Shown piece after piece: positions 28,761-37,169 of a stretch of 64,000 bases of DNA (its first letter is position 1; the number at the start of each line of letters is the position of its first letter). The DNA is taken from NCBI GenBank assembly GCA_031277685.1, contig JAITLV010000219.1, positions 57,191 to 121,190 of the forward strand. The letters are read 5' to 3'. The notes beneath the pieces were generated by a model that saw only the letters and a program-made list of their open reading frames with translations, searched no databases and was not told where the DNA came from. The DNA comes from Sphingobacterium sp. GTDB taxonomy: Bacteria; Bacteroidota; Bacteroidia; Sphingobacteriales; Sphingobacteriaceae. The translations under genes were made by a program, and so were the position numbers.

Positions 28761-29633
28761 TCACCTAAGGCTATCGTTTTGCAACTTTTGTCGATAAGAA
28801 ACAGGCGACATGCCGGTTGCTTTTTTGAAAAAACGGGAAAGATTATTCGGATCACTAAAATGGAAATCATAAGCGATCTCAGCAATAGACTGTTCGCTAC
28901 GCAAAAGTCTATATTTAATCTCCAACACCTTTCTGTTATGCAATAACTCCATTGCTGTATAACCAGTATACATTTTTACTTTTTTGTTCAGTTCATTGCG
29001 ATGGACGCTCAGCAGATCGGCATATTGACTACAATTCAGATTGTTACCGATATGTTCTTCCATCGCTATTTTGAATCTGACAAGCAGATTTTCATTGCCC
29101 AAATTGTCACCGATCTGATGAAATTCACGAAATAGCCGATCCAGACGGAGTAAGATGCTATAGAGTAAAGACCGAATGATATCGGGACTATTAAATCTAA
29201 AGGTTGTAATTTCCGATAACATTTCATTTAAACCAGTATTTAATGGTACATAGTCATTTGCAGCTATGATCATATGTGGTGAAAAAGAATAATTGTAGAA
29301 ATAAGGGAGCTTATAAACAAAAGATTTATCCTGATACAAGGACTCTAAAAACTCTGGTTTAAAAATCAGGTGAAAACCGCTTATTGTTTCCTTTTCAAAA
29401 TCACATTGTTTAATCTGATTTGGAGATGCAAAAAGAATAGTACCCGGATTGAGCTCAATACGATTTTCATTGGTATAAGCAACACCTACGCCCTCGCGTA
29501 TGAACATAATCTCAAAGAAATTGACTGTATGTAATTCAGGTTCGAAATAAATAGCTGGATTATCTTCAAAACGATGCAGATCCATTTCAAAATGGAAACC
29601 ATATTTAGTATGATCAAATTGAAAGAGCCGCAT
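28761..29633 (-). CDS. AraC family transcriptional regulator (A)
   Basis: The 290-residue regulator has an N-terminal cupin-like sensor domain (1-150, with FFEIMFIREGVGVAYTNEN) and a C-terminal AraC DNA-binding domain (185-290). The double HTH is visible as SQYADLLSVHRNELNKKVK and SIAEIAYDFHFSDPNNLSRFFKKATGMSP (described here by its start and end). It points away from the beta-helix pair and is the paralogue of the regulator at 31398 in architecture. The ligand is probably a small sugar or similar, unknown. Confidence 0.9.
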   Translation of the reverse strand: MRLFQFDHTKYGFHFEMDLHRFEDNPAIYFEPELHTVNFFEIMFIREGVGVAYTNENRIELNPGTILFASPNQIKQCDFEKETISGFHLIFKPEFLESLYQDKSFVYKLPYFYNYSFSPHMIIAANDYVPLNTGLNEMLSEITTFRFNSPDIIRSLLYSILLRLDRLFREFHQIGDNLGNENLLVRFKIAMEEHIGNNLNCSQYADLLSVHRNELNKKVKMYTGYTAMELLHNRKVLEIKYRLLRSEQSIAEIAYDFHFSDPNNLSRFFKKATGMSPVSYRQKLQNDSLR

Positions 29634-29754
29634 CTTGGTTGCGTATTACATCGTTTTAATTCTTTTGAAAATTATGATTATTTTATGAAAATACACAAAT
29701 TTTATTTTCGCGCTACTATTAAATTAAATAAGGACAAATGGGGATGCAAACTAT

Positions 29755-30087
29755 TTATCGGGTAGGTTGCAGCTGAATTTCAGGCAAGGAAAAATTCCGA
29801 TCTTTAACATGGACAGTAATGGTATAACCGGTATAATCCGGCACATCTATTTCAAGCAAATAGTGGCCATTTTTTAATGAATTGATTTTAAATTCTCCAT
29901 TTTGATGCTGTATGGTATCGGTCCGTAATCGAGTCAATTGCTCTTTTTGTTGATTAGACTCGTAGATATCCAAGACATAAAATGTAACTGGATTGTACTG
30001 ATGATCAACCAATCTTCCAGTAATAACAAAATGATCCTGGAAAAACAAAGAGAATAAAATAGACAATAATTGCAACTTTAACATCAT
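29755..30087 (-). CDS. Small secreted carboxypeptidase-regulatory-like protein
   Basis: The 110-residue product has a hydrophobic N-terminal segment (3-16) followed by a single beta-sandwich domain of the carboxypeptidase regulatory-like type: VITGRLVDHQYNPVTF, then GEFKINSLKNGHYLLEID and a final strand. Such stand-alone domains are common in Bacteroidota envelopes, and are thought to mediate folding or binding. It begins 14 bases after the beta-helix gene and is probably co-transcribed with it. Confidence 0.7.
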   Translation of the reverse strand: MMLKLQLLSILFSLFFQDHFVITGRLVDHQYNPVTFYVLDIYESNQQKEQLTRLRTDTIQHQNGEFKINSLKNGHYLLEIDVPDYTGYTITVHVKDRNFSLPEIQLQPTR

Positions 30088-30101
30088 CGATATCTTTATT
30101 G

Positions 30102-31160
30102 TTATCTTTTCATTTTAAATAGACCTGTATTCAATTCCCCTCCATCAGACCCCGCTTTCAATTGCAAATAATTACGATTACGCTGATCTTTTTCTAGCTG
30201 AATATTTCCAGAAAGACGAACCCTTTCCATCTGCAGAAAATCTGACGGAGTAGGATTGTTTCCTCTTAAGGGACCGCTTCCATAACCTGCAAGATCGGTG
30301 TAATCCGTAAAAATACAATCGTACGCTTTGTATTGAAGTTTGCTTCCCTGTTCTCTAATCCAGACGGTATTGCTATTCGCAATAATATTGTGATGGAATT
30401 CAAAATCATCACCGGCGGTACCCTGTGTTGTCCATACGCCACTAAAATAACAACCGTAGACCAAGCAATGGCGCATCGCATTACCAGCACCTTTCTGGCC
30501 ATCCGTTTTCCAAAAAACAACTGGATTTTTGCAATTAAAGAAAACACAATGATCAATGACCAGTCCATATCCATTTGCAATGACTCCGACATGTAACGGC
30601 AATACATCAATATCGCCAGCAAACAGGCATTGCGTCACAATAAGATCATTCAAGTGTTTGCCATCACGCCATATCGGATAGGAACGTCGTATGTTTTCAT
30701 CATCCATATAAGAATAATCGGGGCTTCCCGTAAATCTTAATCCTTCAATGGTTACATGATTTACCTCAGGTTGGATTCCACGACCTTCCAAACCTCCTAC
30801 CCCGGCGATCAGCGGAACAGCTGTCACAATCATAGGCATCAGTTGTGGAGACCAAGCTATATCATCTGGCATGACTTCGGCACGAATAACCAAACGATCT
30901 TCGGTCGTATATTTATTATTATTAAATAGTACTGTCTCCGTTAATAGATGTACACCTTTAGATAAGATAATGGTCGTAGCACCTTTTGTCCTATTTGAAT
31001 TTACGCGTTTAGCTGCTTCCAAAATTGTCTTTAACGGATTTGATTTTGTACCTGAATTCATGTCTTTACCAATTTGAGGATTAATATATAGCTGCTCAGC
31101 AGACGTGTCCAGTATGGTAACTATGAGTATAAAAAAGATGATTAGATGCTTCATTTTCAA
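30102..31160 (-). CDS. Secreted right-handed parallel beta-helix protein
   Basis: A 352-residue protein with signal peptide (1-21) and a DUF1565-type start: YINPQIGKDMNSGTKSNPLKTI, a motif of Bacteroidota pectate-lyase-like folds. Repeated strands of the kind HVTIEGLRF, DHCVFFNCKN, MRHCLVYGCYFSGVW and FEFHHNIIANSN form the helix rungs. Members are polysaccharide lyases, glycosidases or inactive binding proteins; catalytic residues are not evident to me. It is flanked by two AraC-type regulators, which suggests inducible expression on a glycan. Confidence 0.8.
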   Translation of the reverse strand: MKMKHLIIFFILIVTILDTSAEQLYINPQIGKDMNSGTKSNPLKTILEAAKRVNSNRTKGATTIILSKGVHLLTETVLFNNNKYTTEDRLVIRAEVMPDDIAWSPQLMPMIVTAVPLIAGVGGLEGRGIQPEVNHVTIEGLRFTGSPDYSYMDDENIRRSYPIWRDGKHLNDLIVTQCLFAGDIDVLPLHVGVIANGYGLVIDHCVFFNCKNPVVFWKTDGQKGAGNAMRHCLVYGCYFSGVWTTQGTAGDDFEFHHNIIANSNTVWIREQGSKLQYKAYDCIFTDYTDLAGYGSGPLRGNNPTPSDFLQMERVRLSGNIQLEKDQRNRNYLQLKAGSDGGELNTGLFKMKR

Positions 31161-31397
31161 AATTATTCTGATTAAATACCATTTTTATCAAAATTACCCC
31201 CTATTCGGCCATTTAAATGGTCATTTCGGGCCGTATATGGTCAATTGTAGTCCATAAAAATGAGTGCAATGCAAAATGATAGCTATTGATAACATTTGGA
31301 TAGTTATTCGAAGATGTCCCCTGACTAACTTTGTTTAGATTTCAAGGCGGCATAGTCGCTGGTTGAGGTCCGATACACAGATAACCACTCAATTATA

Positions 31398-32276
31398 ATG
31401 CATAAAAAGATCCACCACAGTAAGTACATCAAAACTTTTCACTTTTTACCTTTTAAATATAAACGGCATCTACTATTTGATATAGGCCGTCTTGAAGCTT
31501 TGGACAACTATGTTTTAGATGACACATTACATCAATTAAGTTTCTATGAGATCTTATTTATTGAAGCAGGAAGTGGAGTATTGTCATTGGATGAAAATAA
31601 AATTCTCCTGAATGAGGGAAGTTTAATTTTTACCAGCCCAGGACAACTGAGAAAATGGACAATTGAGAATGAACTAGTCGGTTATGTCCTCTTATTTGAA
31701 AAAGACTTTTTCAATTTATTTTTTCTGGACGAGATGTTCCTCTACAAATTTCATTTTTTTCATCAACATACACGACTACCCGCGATAAAACTAAACGATC
31801 ATACTTTCGGTCAGTGCCTCAGACTCGTTCAAGTAATTGCGCAAGAGTTTTCAAATCTTCTGAATGATAGTGATCATCTCATTAGAGCCTTGTTATATCA
31901 GCTCCTCGTGACAATAAATCGCGTTTATTCAAAATCACACAACCTCAACAATAACATGATTCACTCAGATTTTCATCGCTTTAAGCGTTTATTGGAAAAG
32001 GAGTTTACTATCGAACATAGCATTCACAATTATACAAAACTACTCAATATTAGCCCTAAAACGCTGAATAGCATATGCCGACAACACAGCGGCCTCTCGG
32101 CTCAACAAATGATCAATCAAAAATTGATATCAGAAATAAAAAAGGAATTAATTCTAAAAAAATCGGCCAAGGAGATAACCTACTCTTTTGGTTTTTCTGA
32201 TCCATCAAACTTCAATCGTTTTTTTAAGAGAAATACCGGGACTACCCCCCAACAATTTCAAAAGGGCACATCCTAA
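31398..32276 (+). CDS. AraC family transcriptional regulator (B)
   Basis: A 292-residue regulator with cupin-like N-terminal domain (45-160, with FYEILFIEAGSGVLSLDENK) and C-terminal AraC domain (190-290; final HTH KEITYSFGFSDPSNFNRFFK and TPQQF). It has the same plan as regulator A and shares the FxEIxFIxxGxGV pattern, so the two are paralogues. It diverges from the beta-helix gene across 237 bp. A -7-like TAACTTTG at 31326-31333 lies upstream but its -33 TTTG is 27 bases away, so the promoter is uncertain. Confidence 0.9.
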   Translation: MHKKIHHSKYIKTFHFLPFKYKRHLLFDIGRLEALDNYVLDDTLHQLSFYEILFIEAGSGVLSLDENKILLNEGSLIFTSPGQLRKWTIENELVGYVLLFEKDFFNLFFLDEMFLYKFHFFHQHTRLPAIKLNDHTFGQCLRLVQVIAQEFSNLLNDSDHLIRALLYQLLVTINRVYSKSHNLNNNMIHSDFHRFKRLLEKEFTIEHSIHNYTKLLNISPKTLNSICRQHSGLSAQQMINQKLISEIKKELILKKSAKEITYSFGFSDPSNFNRFFKRNTGTTPQQFQKGTS

Positions 32277-32487
32277 TCGGATTACCTGAAACATAGGCCT
32301 CTTTTCGCAAACACCTGAGGGAGCTTATCCTGCTCAGAACTGTCCATAAATGACACGTAAAACATAGAGGCTTACTTCAGGATTCCGCATTGATGTCTAT
32401 GATTTCACACACAAATTACTTTAATGACAACAAAAGAGTTTCTATTTTAAAAAGTAACTAACAAACTGTTATCGAGTATATCGAAAA

Positions 32488-33303
32488 CTATTCATCATCA
32501 GGCAAACAAACTTCATAATCCGCTATCCTATCCAGTCTCCCGCGATAGTGCAACCGTCCTTCCTCGCAAGTCTTGATCAAAAAGTAATTGAGAGCCACAT
32601 CCCCTATTTCAGATTCATTATATACTGATTTCGCCAAAGTCATTCCGATAACCCACGCGGCTCTCTTAAATTCTGGCTCGCAGTTGGATAATAGACGTTC
32701 GGTAAAAAAATCCTCCTCTACACTTATTAAATCACCTACATTATTATAAACACGGGCAGCTGTATTTTCGTTCAATAATCGGTTCCAAATAGCTGCTTCC
32801 TTTTGAATAGTGATCGCATCTAATAGTCTAAAAGCCCGAAAAATCTGTACTAACTGACTTGCTTGATACCATTCAATCGTACGTCCTTTATACGATTGAC
32901 CTGATCTATTCCACAATGGAAAATCCGATAGGTCCATCAGGTAGATGGAGCAATTTAAGGTTGCAAAATAATAGAGTAACCGGGCTGTTAATAGCCGCTC
33001 ATTGTCAATATCACCAAGCCAAAGGTAAATCTGATCGACGGAAGAGTCCCTACGTATTTTCTTTATACCCACCAGATCATCTCGGACTGCCCATGTGTCC
33101 CCATCCGCTGTACCTGAAAACATGCGATTGAAATAGGCGATACGCTCTTCAATTGCCTGTTCTCCTTCCAGATCACAGAGCGGCCCCAAGTGTAGAATAT
33201 CCAGAAAAACACGACATTCGGTATCATCTCTCCCCATCAGACCACTTTCCAATAAAAGTTCCTCTGCTCGAGGTGTTTTAACAATATGTAGGACTTTTTT
33301 CAT
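32488..33303 (-). CDS. DUF1835/DUF3658 domain protein
   Basis: The 271-residue product starts with a DUF1835-like half (VLHIVKTPRAEELLLESG, then FLDILHLGPLCD and LWLGDIDNERLL), a fold compared with nucleotide-processing enzymes, and ends with a DUF3658-like stretch (GRLHYRGRLDRIADYEVCLP). Family function is unknown. It is more diverged at the N-terminus than usual (no H-x-V-N-G-D), so the DUF1835 assignment is moderate. It stands alone. Confidence 0.6.
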   Translation of the reverse strand: MKKVLHIVKTPRAEELLLESGLMGRDDTECRVFLDILHLGPLCDLEGEQAIEERIAYFNRMFSGTADGDTWAVRDDLVGIKKIRRDSSVDQIYLWLGDIDNERLLTARLLYYFATLNCSIYLMDLSDFPLWNRSGQSYKGRTIEWYQASQLVQIFRAFRLLDAITIQKEAAIWNRLLNENTAARVYNNVGDLISVEEDFFTERLLSNCEPEFKRAAWVIGMTLAKSVYNESEIGDVALNYFLIKTCEEGRLHYRGRLDRIADYEVCLPDDE

Positions 33304-33532
33304 TTATCTAGCGAAATATTTGTTATACAATTTAAGCTCTAGAAACTTGGGAAACAAGTGATCCCTCCTATTTTAGATAAATAGTCAGTAAAGTGTATCG
33401 GCTTTCAGATGCCAAGGATCGCCACTATTTTGACAGGAATAAATTAAGGGCTAAAAAATTCAACAATGCCATAGCCTGATCACAGGGGACTACGACATTG
33501 TTTGTTATCCAATAACTACTGAAACCGTACGA

Positions 33533-33688
33533 TTAAATCGTATACGTTTTTTCGGTATTGACAGTGCAATTTTCCGAAATAACATTATCGACAAATTTCC
33601 ATTCAGCGTACGAATTTGTAGCCGTAAATTTGACCGCTAGATATCCCATTTTATAAAGATGAGCGTATTCGAGATCATCAATCAATAC
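33533..33688 (-). pseudogene. Decayed C-terminal fragment of a PhoD-like alkaline phosphatase
   Basis: This 51-codon open stretch has no start codon and is preceded in frame by a TAG at 33689-33691. Its translation includes HLYKMGYLAVKF, YAEWKFVDNVISEN and ends KTYTI. That is the pattern of the last strands of alkaline phosphatase D (PhoD) family enzymes (GY-x-hydrophobic, then AEW-x-FVDTVLS-like). Upstream sequence does not continue the match. It looks like the relic of a lost phosphatase gene in an accessory region. The surrounding 33304-33866 gap holds no other recognisable gene. Identification is from memory of the family. Confidence 0.45.
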
Positions 33689-33700
33689 CTAAAAAGCCTG

Positions 33701-33723
33701 AGCGATTTCCATCGCTTTTTTTT
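33701..33723 (+). terminator. Short rho-independent-type hairpin
   Basis: AGCGAT (33701-33706), loop TTCC and ATCGCT (33711-33716) are followed by a run of eight T. No plus-strand gene precedes it, so it may be a relic of the lost neighbourhood; a 24-codon frame through it is not a gene. Confidence 0.45.
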
Positions 33724-33866
33724 GTATCTGTAGTAATACCCAGTTAGCTTTCCAAACTTCGATCAATTGTTGACGGAAACATTTTACTGTTATGTATTGC
33801 TAATTCATATTAAAATTCTTGCTTTAACTGAAGTTAAACACCTAAATTAGCTCATCAAAATAGCTT

Positions 33867-35132
33867 GTGGACATGTTTAAATTTTTTAAGAATAGCACTA
33901 AGTTTCCTAAAGAAAAGAACAAAGACTTGATTTGGCAGGTCGGAGATCGCTTACATTACCTCAATCACGGAAATGAAGAACAGGTCAATCTAACAAAACT
34001 GCGCTATGCTTATGTACAATTATTAGCTGGTGAACCCTACTTATTTTTGTTTGATGATCACCAGCATTATATCCCTGCAAGTTCACAGGGATTCTCAAAA
34101 ATCTATCCCTTGCTGTCACAGCAATTTGGCTTCGATGATCATCTATTTTTTGATACTATCAAAAAGAAGGAAGATTGTAAGACCAAAATATGGATCCGGC
34201 CACAGGAATGCAATTATAAAATCCTACATGAGAATTTTGACGATGACAGCGAGGGCTTTGAAGTGTATACCGAACCGAAACAATTTATATCTTGGGATAT
34301 CACTTATACCGATCTAGAACATCTTCATGTCGGTCACCGGTATACCTCAGCGTATGGCACGCCTTATTTCAAATTTGATTATCCAGTGCGAATCGGCAAT
34401 CTCTGGCTGAAAGAATTGGAAATCTATTGTGATAATATTCCGCCGCATGTACCTATTCAAGAATATTTTACGACCATTTATGACGAGTCCAATAAGGATA
34501 AAAGCTACAAAGACCTACGCGGTCTCTGGCTAGATGAGGAAAACTATCATGCAGATGACTATGGTTACGAAAGAGAAGACCAATGTTATCTATCATTTGA
34601 CTTCGGAAATCAAATTTCGTCGTCAATTTGTTATACCTATGATGACGAGAATGGCTATGATGATGGTGGCACCTCGCTTCATTTTTACAACCAGCGTGTT
34701 TATCCTGCTCTTCTAGAAAACCCCGTATATGAACAACAAATAGAGATAACCGAACTTGTTAAATTGAAAAACAACTGGGATATCAAACAAGATGTTCGCA
34801 AAAATGCAGCAGTAAAACATATCCCTACAGGTGTAAAACAACAATTGGGAAAATCAAGTGGGATTTGGTTTGACAGAAAAAATAATAAAATCGGCTTTGC
34901 TGGAAGAGAAACAAGTATAATTTTTGATATTGACACGATCGAATTCTTCGAAATAGACAATGCTTTGCCGGCAAAGGGGGCTGGATACGCATTGCTGCGT
35001 ATAAATTTAACCAATGGGAATTATTACTATATTTTTGAAGCCAACACTTACGAACTGGATCCCTATGCACCAAAATTAGCAAGCTGGACAAATAGGAAAG
35101 TGACTATTCCTGAAGCTTATTATAATTGTTGA
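33867..35132 (+). CDS. Hypothetical protein, 421 residues
   Basis: I do not recognise this protein. It has no signal peptide or membrane segment and is rich in Tyr, Asp and aromatic residues. Regions with many Asp/Glu (FDDDSEGFEVYTEP, EENYHADDYGYEREDQCY, YDDENGYDDGG) alternate with beta-strand-like segments, and the last third (AVKHIPTGVKQQLG onward) is less acidic. The pattern suggests a soluble, multi-strand domain protein, possibly repeated. It lies between a decayed phosphatase fragment and two small genes, an accessory setting, but its codon use looks like that of the neighbours. Confidence 0.75.
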   Translation: MDMFKFFKNSTKFPKEKNKDLIWQVGDRLHYLNHGNEEQVNLTKLRYAYVQLLAGEPYLFLFDDHQHYIPASSQGFSKIYPLLSQQFGFDDHLFFDTIKKKEDCKTKIWIRPQECNYKILHENFDDDSEGFEVYTEPKQFISWDITYTDLEHLHVGHRYTSAYGTPYFKFDYPVRIGNLWLKELEIYCDNIPPHVPIQEYFTTIYDESNKDKSYKDLRGLWLDEENYHADDYGYEREDQCYLSFDFGNQISSSICYTYDDENGYDDGGTSLHFYNQRVYPALLENPVYEQQIEITELVKLKNNWDIKQDVRKNAAVKHIPTGVKQQLGKSSGIWFDRKNNKIGFAGRETSIIFDIDTIEFFEIDNALPAKGAGYALLRINLTNGNYYYIFEANTYELDPYAPKLASWTNRKVTIPEAYYNC

Positions 35133-35271
35133 GCAAAATATTGAATTTCTTTTCAGGAATTTGAGTTTTTGTCGCATTAATTCAATTACTCCCCGTTGGG
35201 TTTCCTCCTATCTGTGCACATGTTCAAAAAATTTATTGCGATGCCGACATGGCCAGTCATTTACCCAACCG

Positions 35272-35568
35272 CTACCATACGTCACGGTTGGAAGCTCCTA
35301 AGCTATCTCGTACAAAATTTATAACATCATCCGTTTCATCCGCGTTTTTTAAGCGTTTTCTCAACATCTTCAACCAATCTTCCAATGCATCTGATACCGA
35401 CTCACCATTTCCCAAGATTCCACGTTCCACATCCGGTCCCAGCAAACACCAATAGGAAGTTTCCTCTCTAAAAACAATGGGACGCAGTTCCCTTACTTCC
35501 AAGGGAAGTTGTGCAGCTTCATAATCTAACGGAACGACTTTGTCCTCAGCTATTTTCATTTGTTCCAT
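35272..35568 (-). CDS. Small protein with HicB-like strand-helix pattern
   Basis: A 98-residue protein. Residues 36-70 read VFREETSYWCLLGPD, then GESVSDALEDWLKMLRKRL, a strand followed by a turn G-x-S and a helix with ALE. This recalls HicB-type antitoxin domains, though sequence identity is weak and no HicA-like dsRNA-binding toxin is adjacent. The gene starts eight bases after the 66-residue gene upstream, so the two form a unit. Function is unknown; antitoxin or immunity roles are only possibilities. Confidence 0.55.
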   Translation of the reverse strand: MEQMKIAEDKVVPLDYEAAQLPLEVRELRPIVFREETSYWCLLGPDVERGILGNGESVSDALEDWLKMLRKRLKNADETDDVINFVRDSLGASNRDVW

Positions 35569-35576
35569 AATGTACC

Positions 35577-35777
35577 TTACAATTTACTAAGTTCTTCTTC
35601 TGGCCAGGTGACCAATTCTTGCAATAGATAAGTCTTTGGTTCAGCCTCATCGGCAAATTGTGCAAGAAATTCCTGCAAATCTCCATCAATCTTTAAAAGT
35701 TTACCATCTTGGATAACATCATATCCCTCGGCGATCCATTGTTCGATTTTTTTTCTATCAATTTGAATATGTTTCAT
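35577..35777 (-). CDS. Small hypothetical protein, 66 residues
   Basis: The ATG at 35777 gives MKHIQIDRKKIEQWIAEGYDV and an acidic, helix-rich end EELVTWPEEELSKL (abridged). An ATG at 35816 would add 13 residues (start MTSSCNENR) that do not look like part of the fold. I see no known domain. It is eight bases upstream of the HicB-like gene. The pair is isolated between two unrelated genes. Confidence 0.55.
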   Translation of the reverse strand: MKHIQIDRKKIEQWIAEGYDVIQDGKLLKIDGDLQEFLAQFADEAEPKTYLLQELVTWPEEELSKL

Positions 35778-36097
35778 GCTAAAGTAGATTCTATTTTCGT
35801 TGCAACTGCTAGTCAATTAAGTTTTTCCGTTCCTCTTACCCTAGGAACAATGCTACGTCAAATATCGTTTCCTTTTTTTCATACCTGATATCGCAGATCA
35901 ATTTGCTAGTCAAACATCACAAAAAGCAGTTTTACTTAGAAAAAATCGCCCCACAACAAAAATAACCACTTAAAAATAAACCTATTATAATCAAAAAAAG
36001 GTTCAAATTTAAAAAACACCTCTTTTTGGCAAACTATTTGTTACAACAGCGAAAGTTTTCAATTCGAAAACTTAACACTAACATTTTTTAAAATATC

Positions 36098-36622
36098 ATG
36101 AAAAAAGTACTTCTACCTATTCTGACACTTTTTACATTTGTATTTGCCTTTAACAAACAGGCAAACGCGCAAACTCCTTATCGTACGGCGCTTGGTCTCG
36201 GCATTGACGTCGGCGATGGACCAACATTATACGGTCCACAGATCAAACACAATTTCGGTGGCAATGATGCCGGAAATGCGCAGGTATTATTCGGTGACAA
36301 CATCACGGTTGTGGGCGTAGATTATTCTTACAACCAACGTATTGCCGGAACGCGTGGTCTATCGTGGTATGTTGGTGTAGGACCACAAGTATCTTTTGTT
36401 GACTATGGCAAATGGCATGGTTACTGGGACGATGACTACCACTGGAAAGATGGTGATACCGAAACCTTCTTTGCGATCCGTCCGGCACTGGGTTTAGAGT
36501 TCAGAATCCCTTCCGCACCATTGGCGATGCATTTTGACTGGAAACCATGGTGGAATTTGTCTCACGGTTCTAACTTTGAACCATCACGTTTCTCCTTGGG
36601 TTTTAAATTCGTTTTGAAATAG
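36098..36622 (+). CDS. Small outer-membrane beta-barrel-like protein
   Basis: The 174-residue product has a signal peptide (1-24, ending ANAQ) and alternating strands with Gly and aromatic residues: ALGLGIDVG, ITVVGVDYSYN, SWYVGVGPQVSFV, AIRPALGLEFRIP, and a closing FSLGFKFVLK ending on a hydrophobic/Lys C-terminus. This is the look of a small barrel of the OmpW/OprF-like kind, about eight strands. Function unknown. A long bidirectional terminator follows 10 bases after the stop. Confidence 0.8.
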   Translation: MKKVLLPILTLFTFVFAFNKQANAQTPYRTALGLGIDVGDGPTLYGPQIKHNFGGNDAGNAQVLFGDNITVVGVDYSYNQRIAGTRGLSWYVGVGPQVSFVDYGKWHGYWDDDYHWKDGDTETFFAIRPALGLEFRIPSAPLAMHFDWKPWWNLSHGSNFEPSRFSLGFKFVLK

Positions 36623-36631
36623 TACAACAAT

Positions 36632-36694
36632 ATATTCGAAAACAAAAAATCCTGCTGACACTATGTTCACGCAGGATTTTTTGTTTTCGAATAT
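36632..36694. terminator. Bidirectional terminator
   Basis: Two perfectly complementary 24-base arms (36632-36655 and 36671-36694) with a 15-base loop lie between the convergent barrel gene and the HxlR gene. Each arm carries an A/T-run so both strands can terminate. Confidence 0.85.
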
Positions 36695-37069
36695 TTAAAT
36701 GCTCCAATCTTCCTGCGTCGCTTTCATATGCTCCTTTCCCCATCCTTCCAATTGGCTCAATATCGGCAGAAGCCCTTTGCCTAACCCTGTCAATTCATAT
36801 TCAACCCTTAACGGCACTTCAGCATAGACTTCTCTTCGGATTAATTGGCTACTCTCCATCTTCTTTAATTGAAGTGTCAACATCCGCTCTGTAATATTGG
36901 GAATACTATTTTTCAATGCAGAAAACCGTAGTCGTCCTTTTTTTAAGTGGTAGCAAATACACAGAATCCATTGACCACTGATCAGGTTAATGGCATAGAT
37001 TTCCGCACAATCTTTTTCCAACGTTTTTTTATTTTCAAAATTTGTTGACGTCTTTTTGATTTTAGTCAT
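36695..37069 (-). CDS. HxlR family transcriptional regulator
   Basis: The 124-residue winged-helix regulator matches HxlR: CAEIYAINLISGQWIL, then LRFSALKNSIPNITERMLTLQLKKMES with the recognition helix (described by ends) and a wing LRVEYELTGLGKGL. It has one Cys at residue 21 (also Cys38), often the redox or quinone sensor in this family. The ATG at 37069 was chosen because the frame upstream to 37372 is antisense to the esterase gene. A perfect palindrome lies 11 bases upstream. It likely controls itself and perhaps the divergent esterase at 37170. Confidence 0.9.
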   Translation of the reverse strand: MTKIKKTSTNFENKKTLEKDCAEIYAINLISGQWILCICYHLKKGRLRFSALKNSIPNITERMLTLQLKKMESSQLIRREVYAEVPLRVEYELTGLGKGLLPILSQLEGWGKEHMKATQEDWSI

Positions 37070-37079
37070 ACTTACATTT

Positions 37080-37096
37080 TTGTATGTTTCATACAA
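37080..37096. promoter_or_regulatory. Palindromic operator, probably HxlR-binding
   Basis: TTGTATGTTTCATACAA is a perfect 7-3-7 inverted repeat, 11 bases before the HxlR start codon. A second repeat (ATTTACAAAA at 37135-37144, TTTTGTAAAT at 37162-37171) covers the esterase start. Confidence 0.6.
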
Positions 37097-37169
37097 CAGG
37101 CTGTTTATTTGCGAACAGTTGTTGAGGTATCTAAATTTACAAAAAACAGTACAAAAATTTATTTTGTAA

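Noticed and set aside
33658..33732. 24-codon plus-strand frame (starts MSVFEI) next to the phosphatase relic
   Set aside because: It runs through a terminator-like hairpin and T-run and has no other support.
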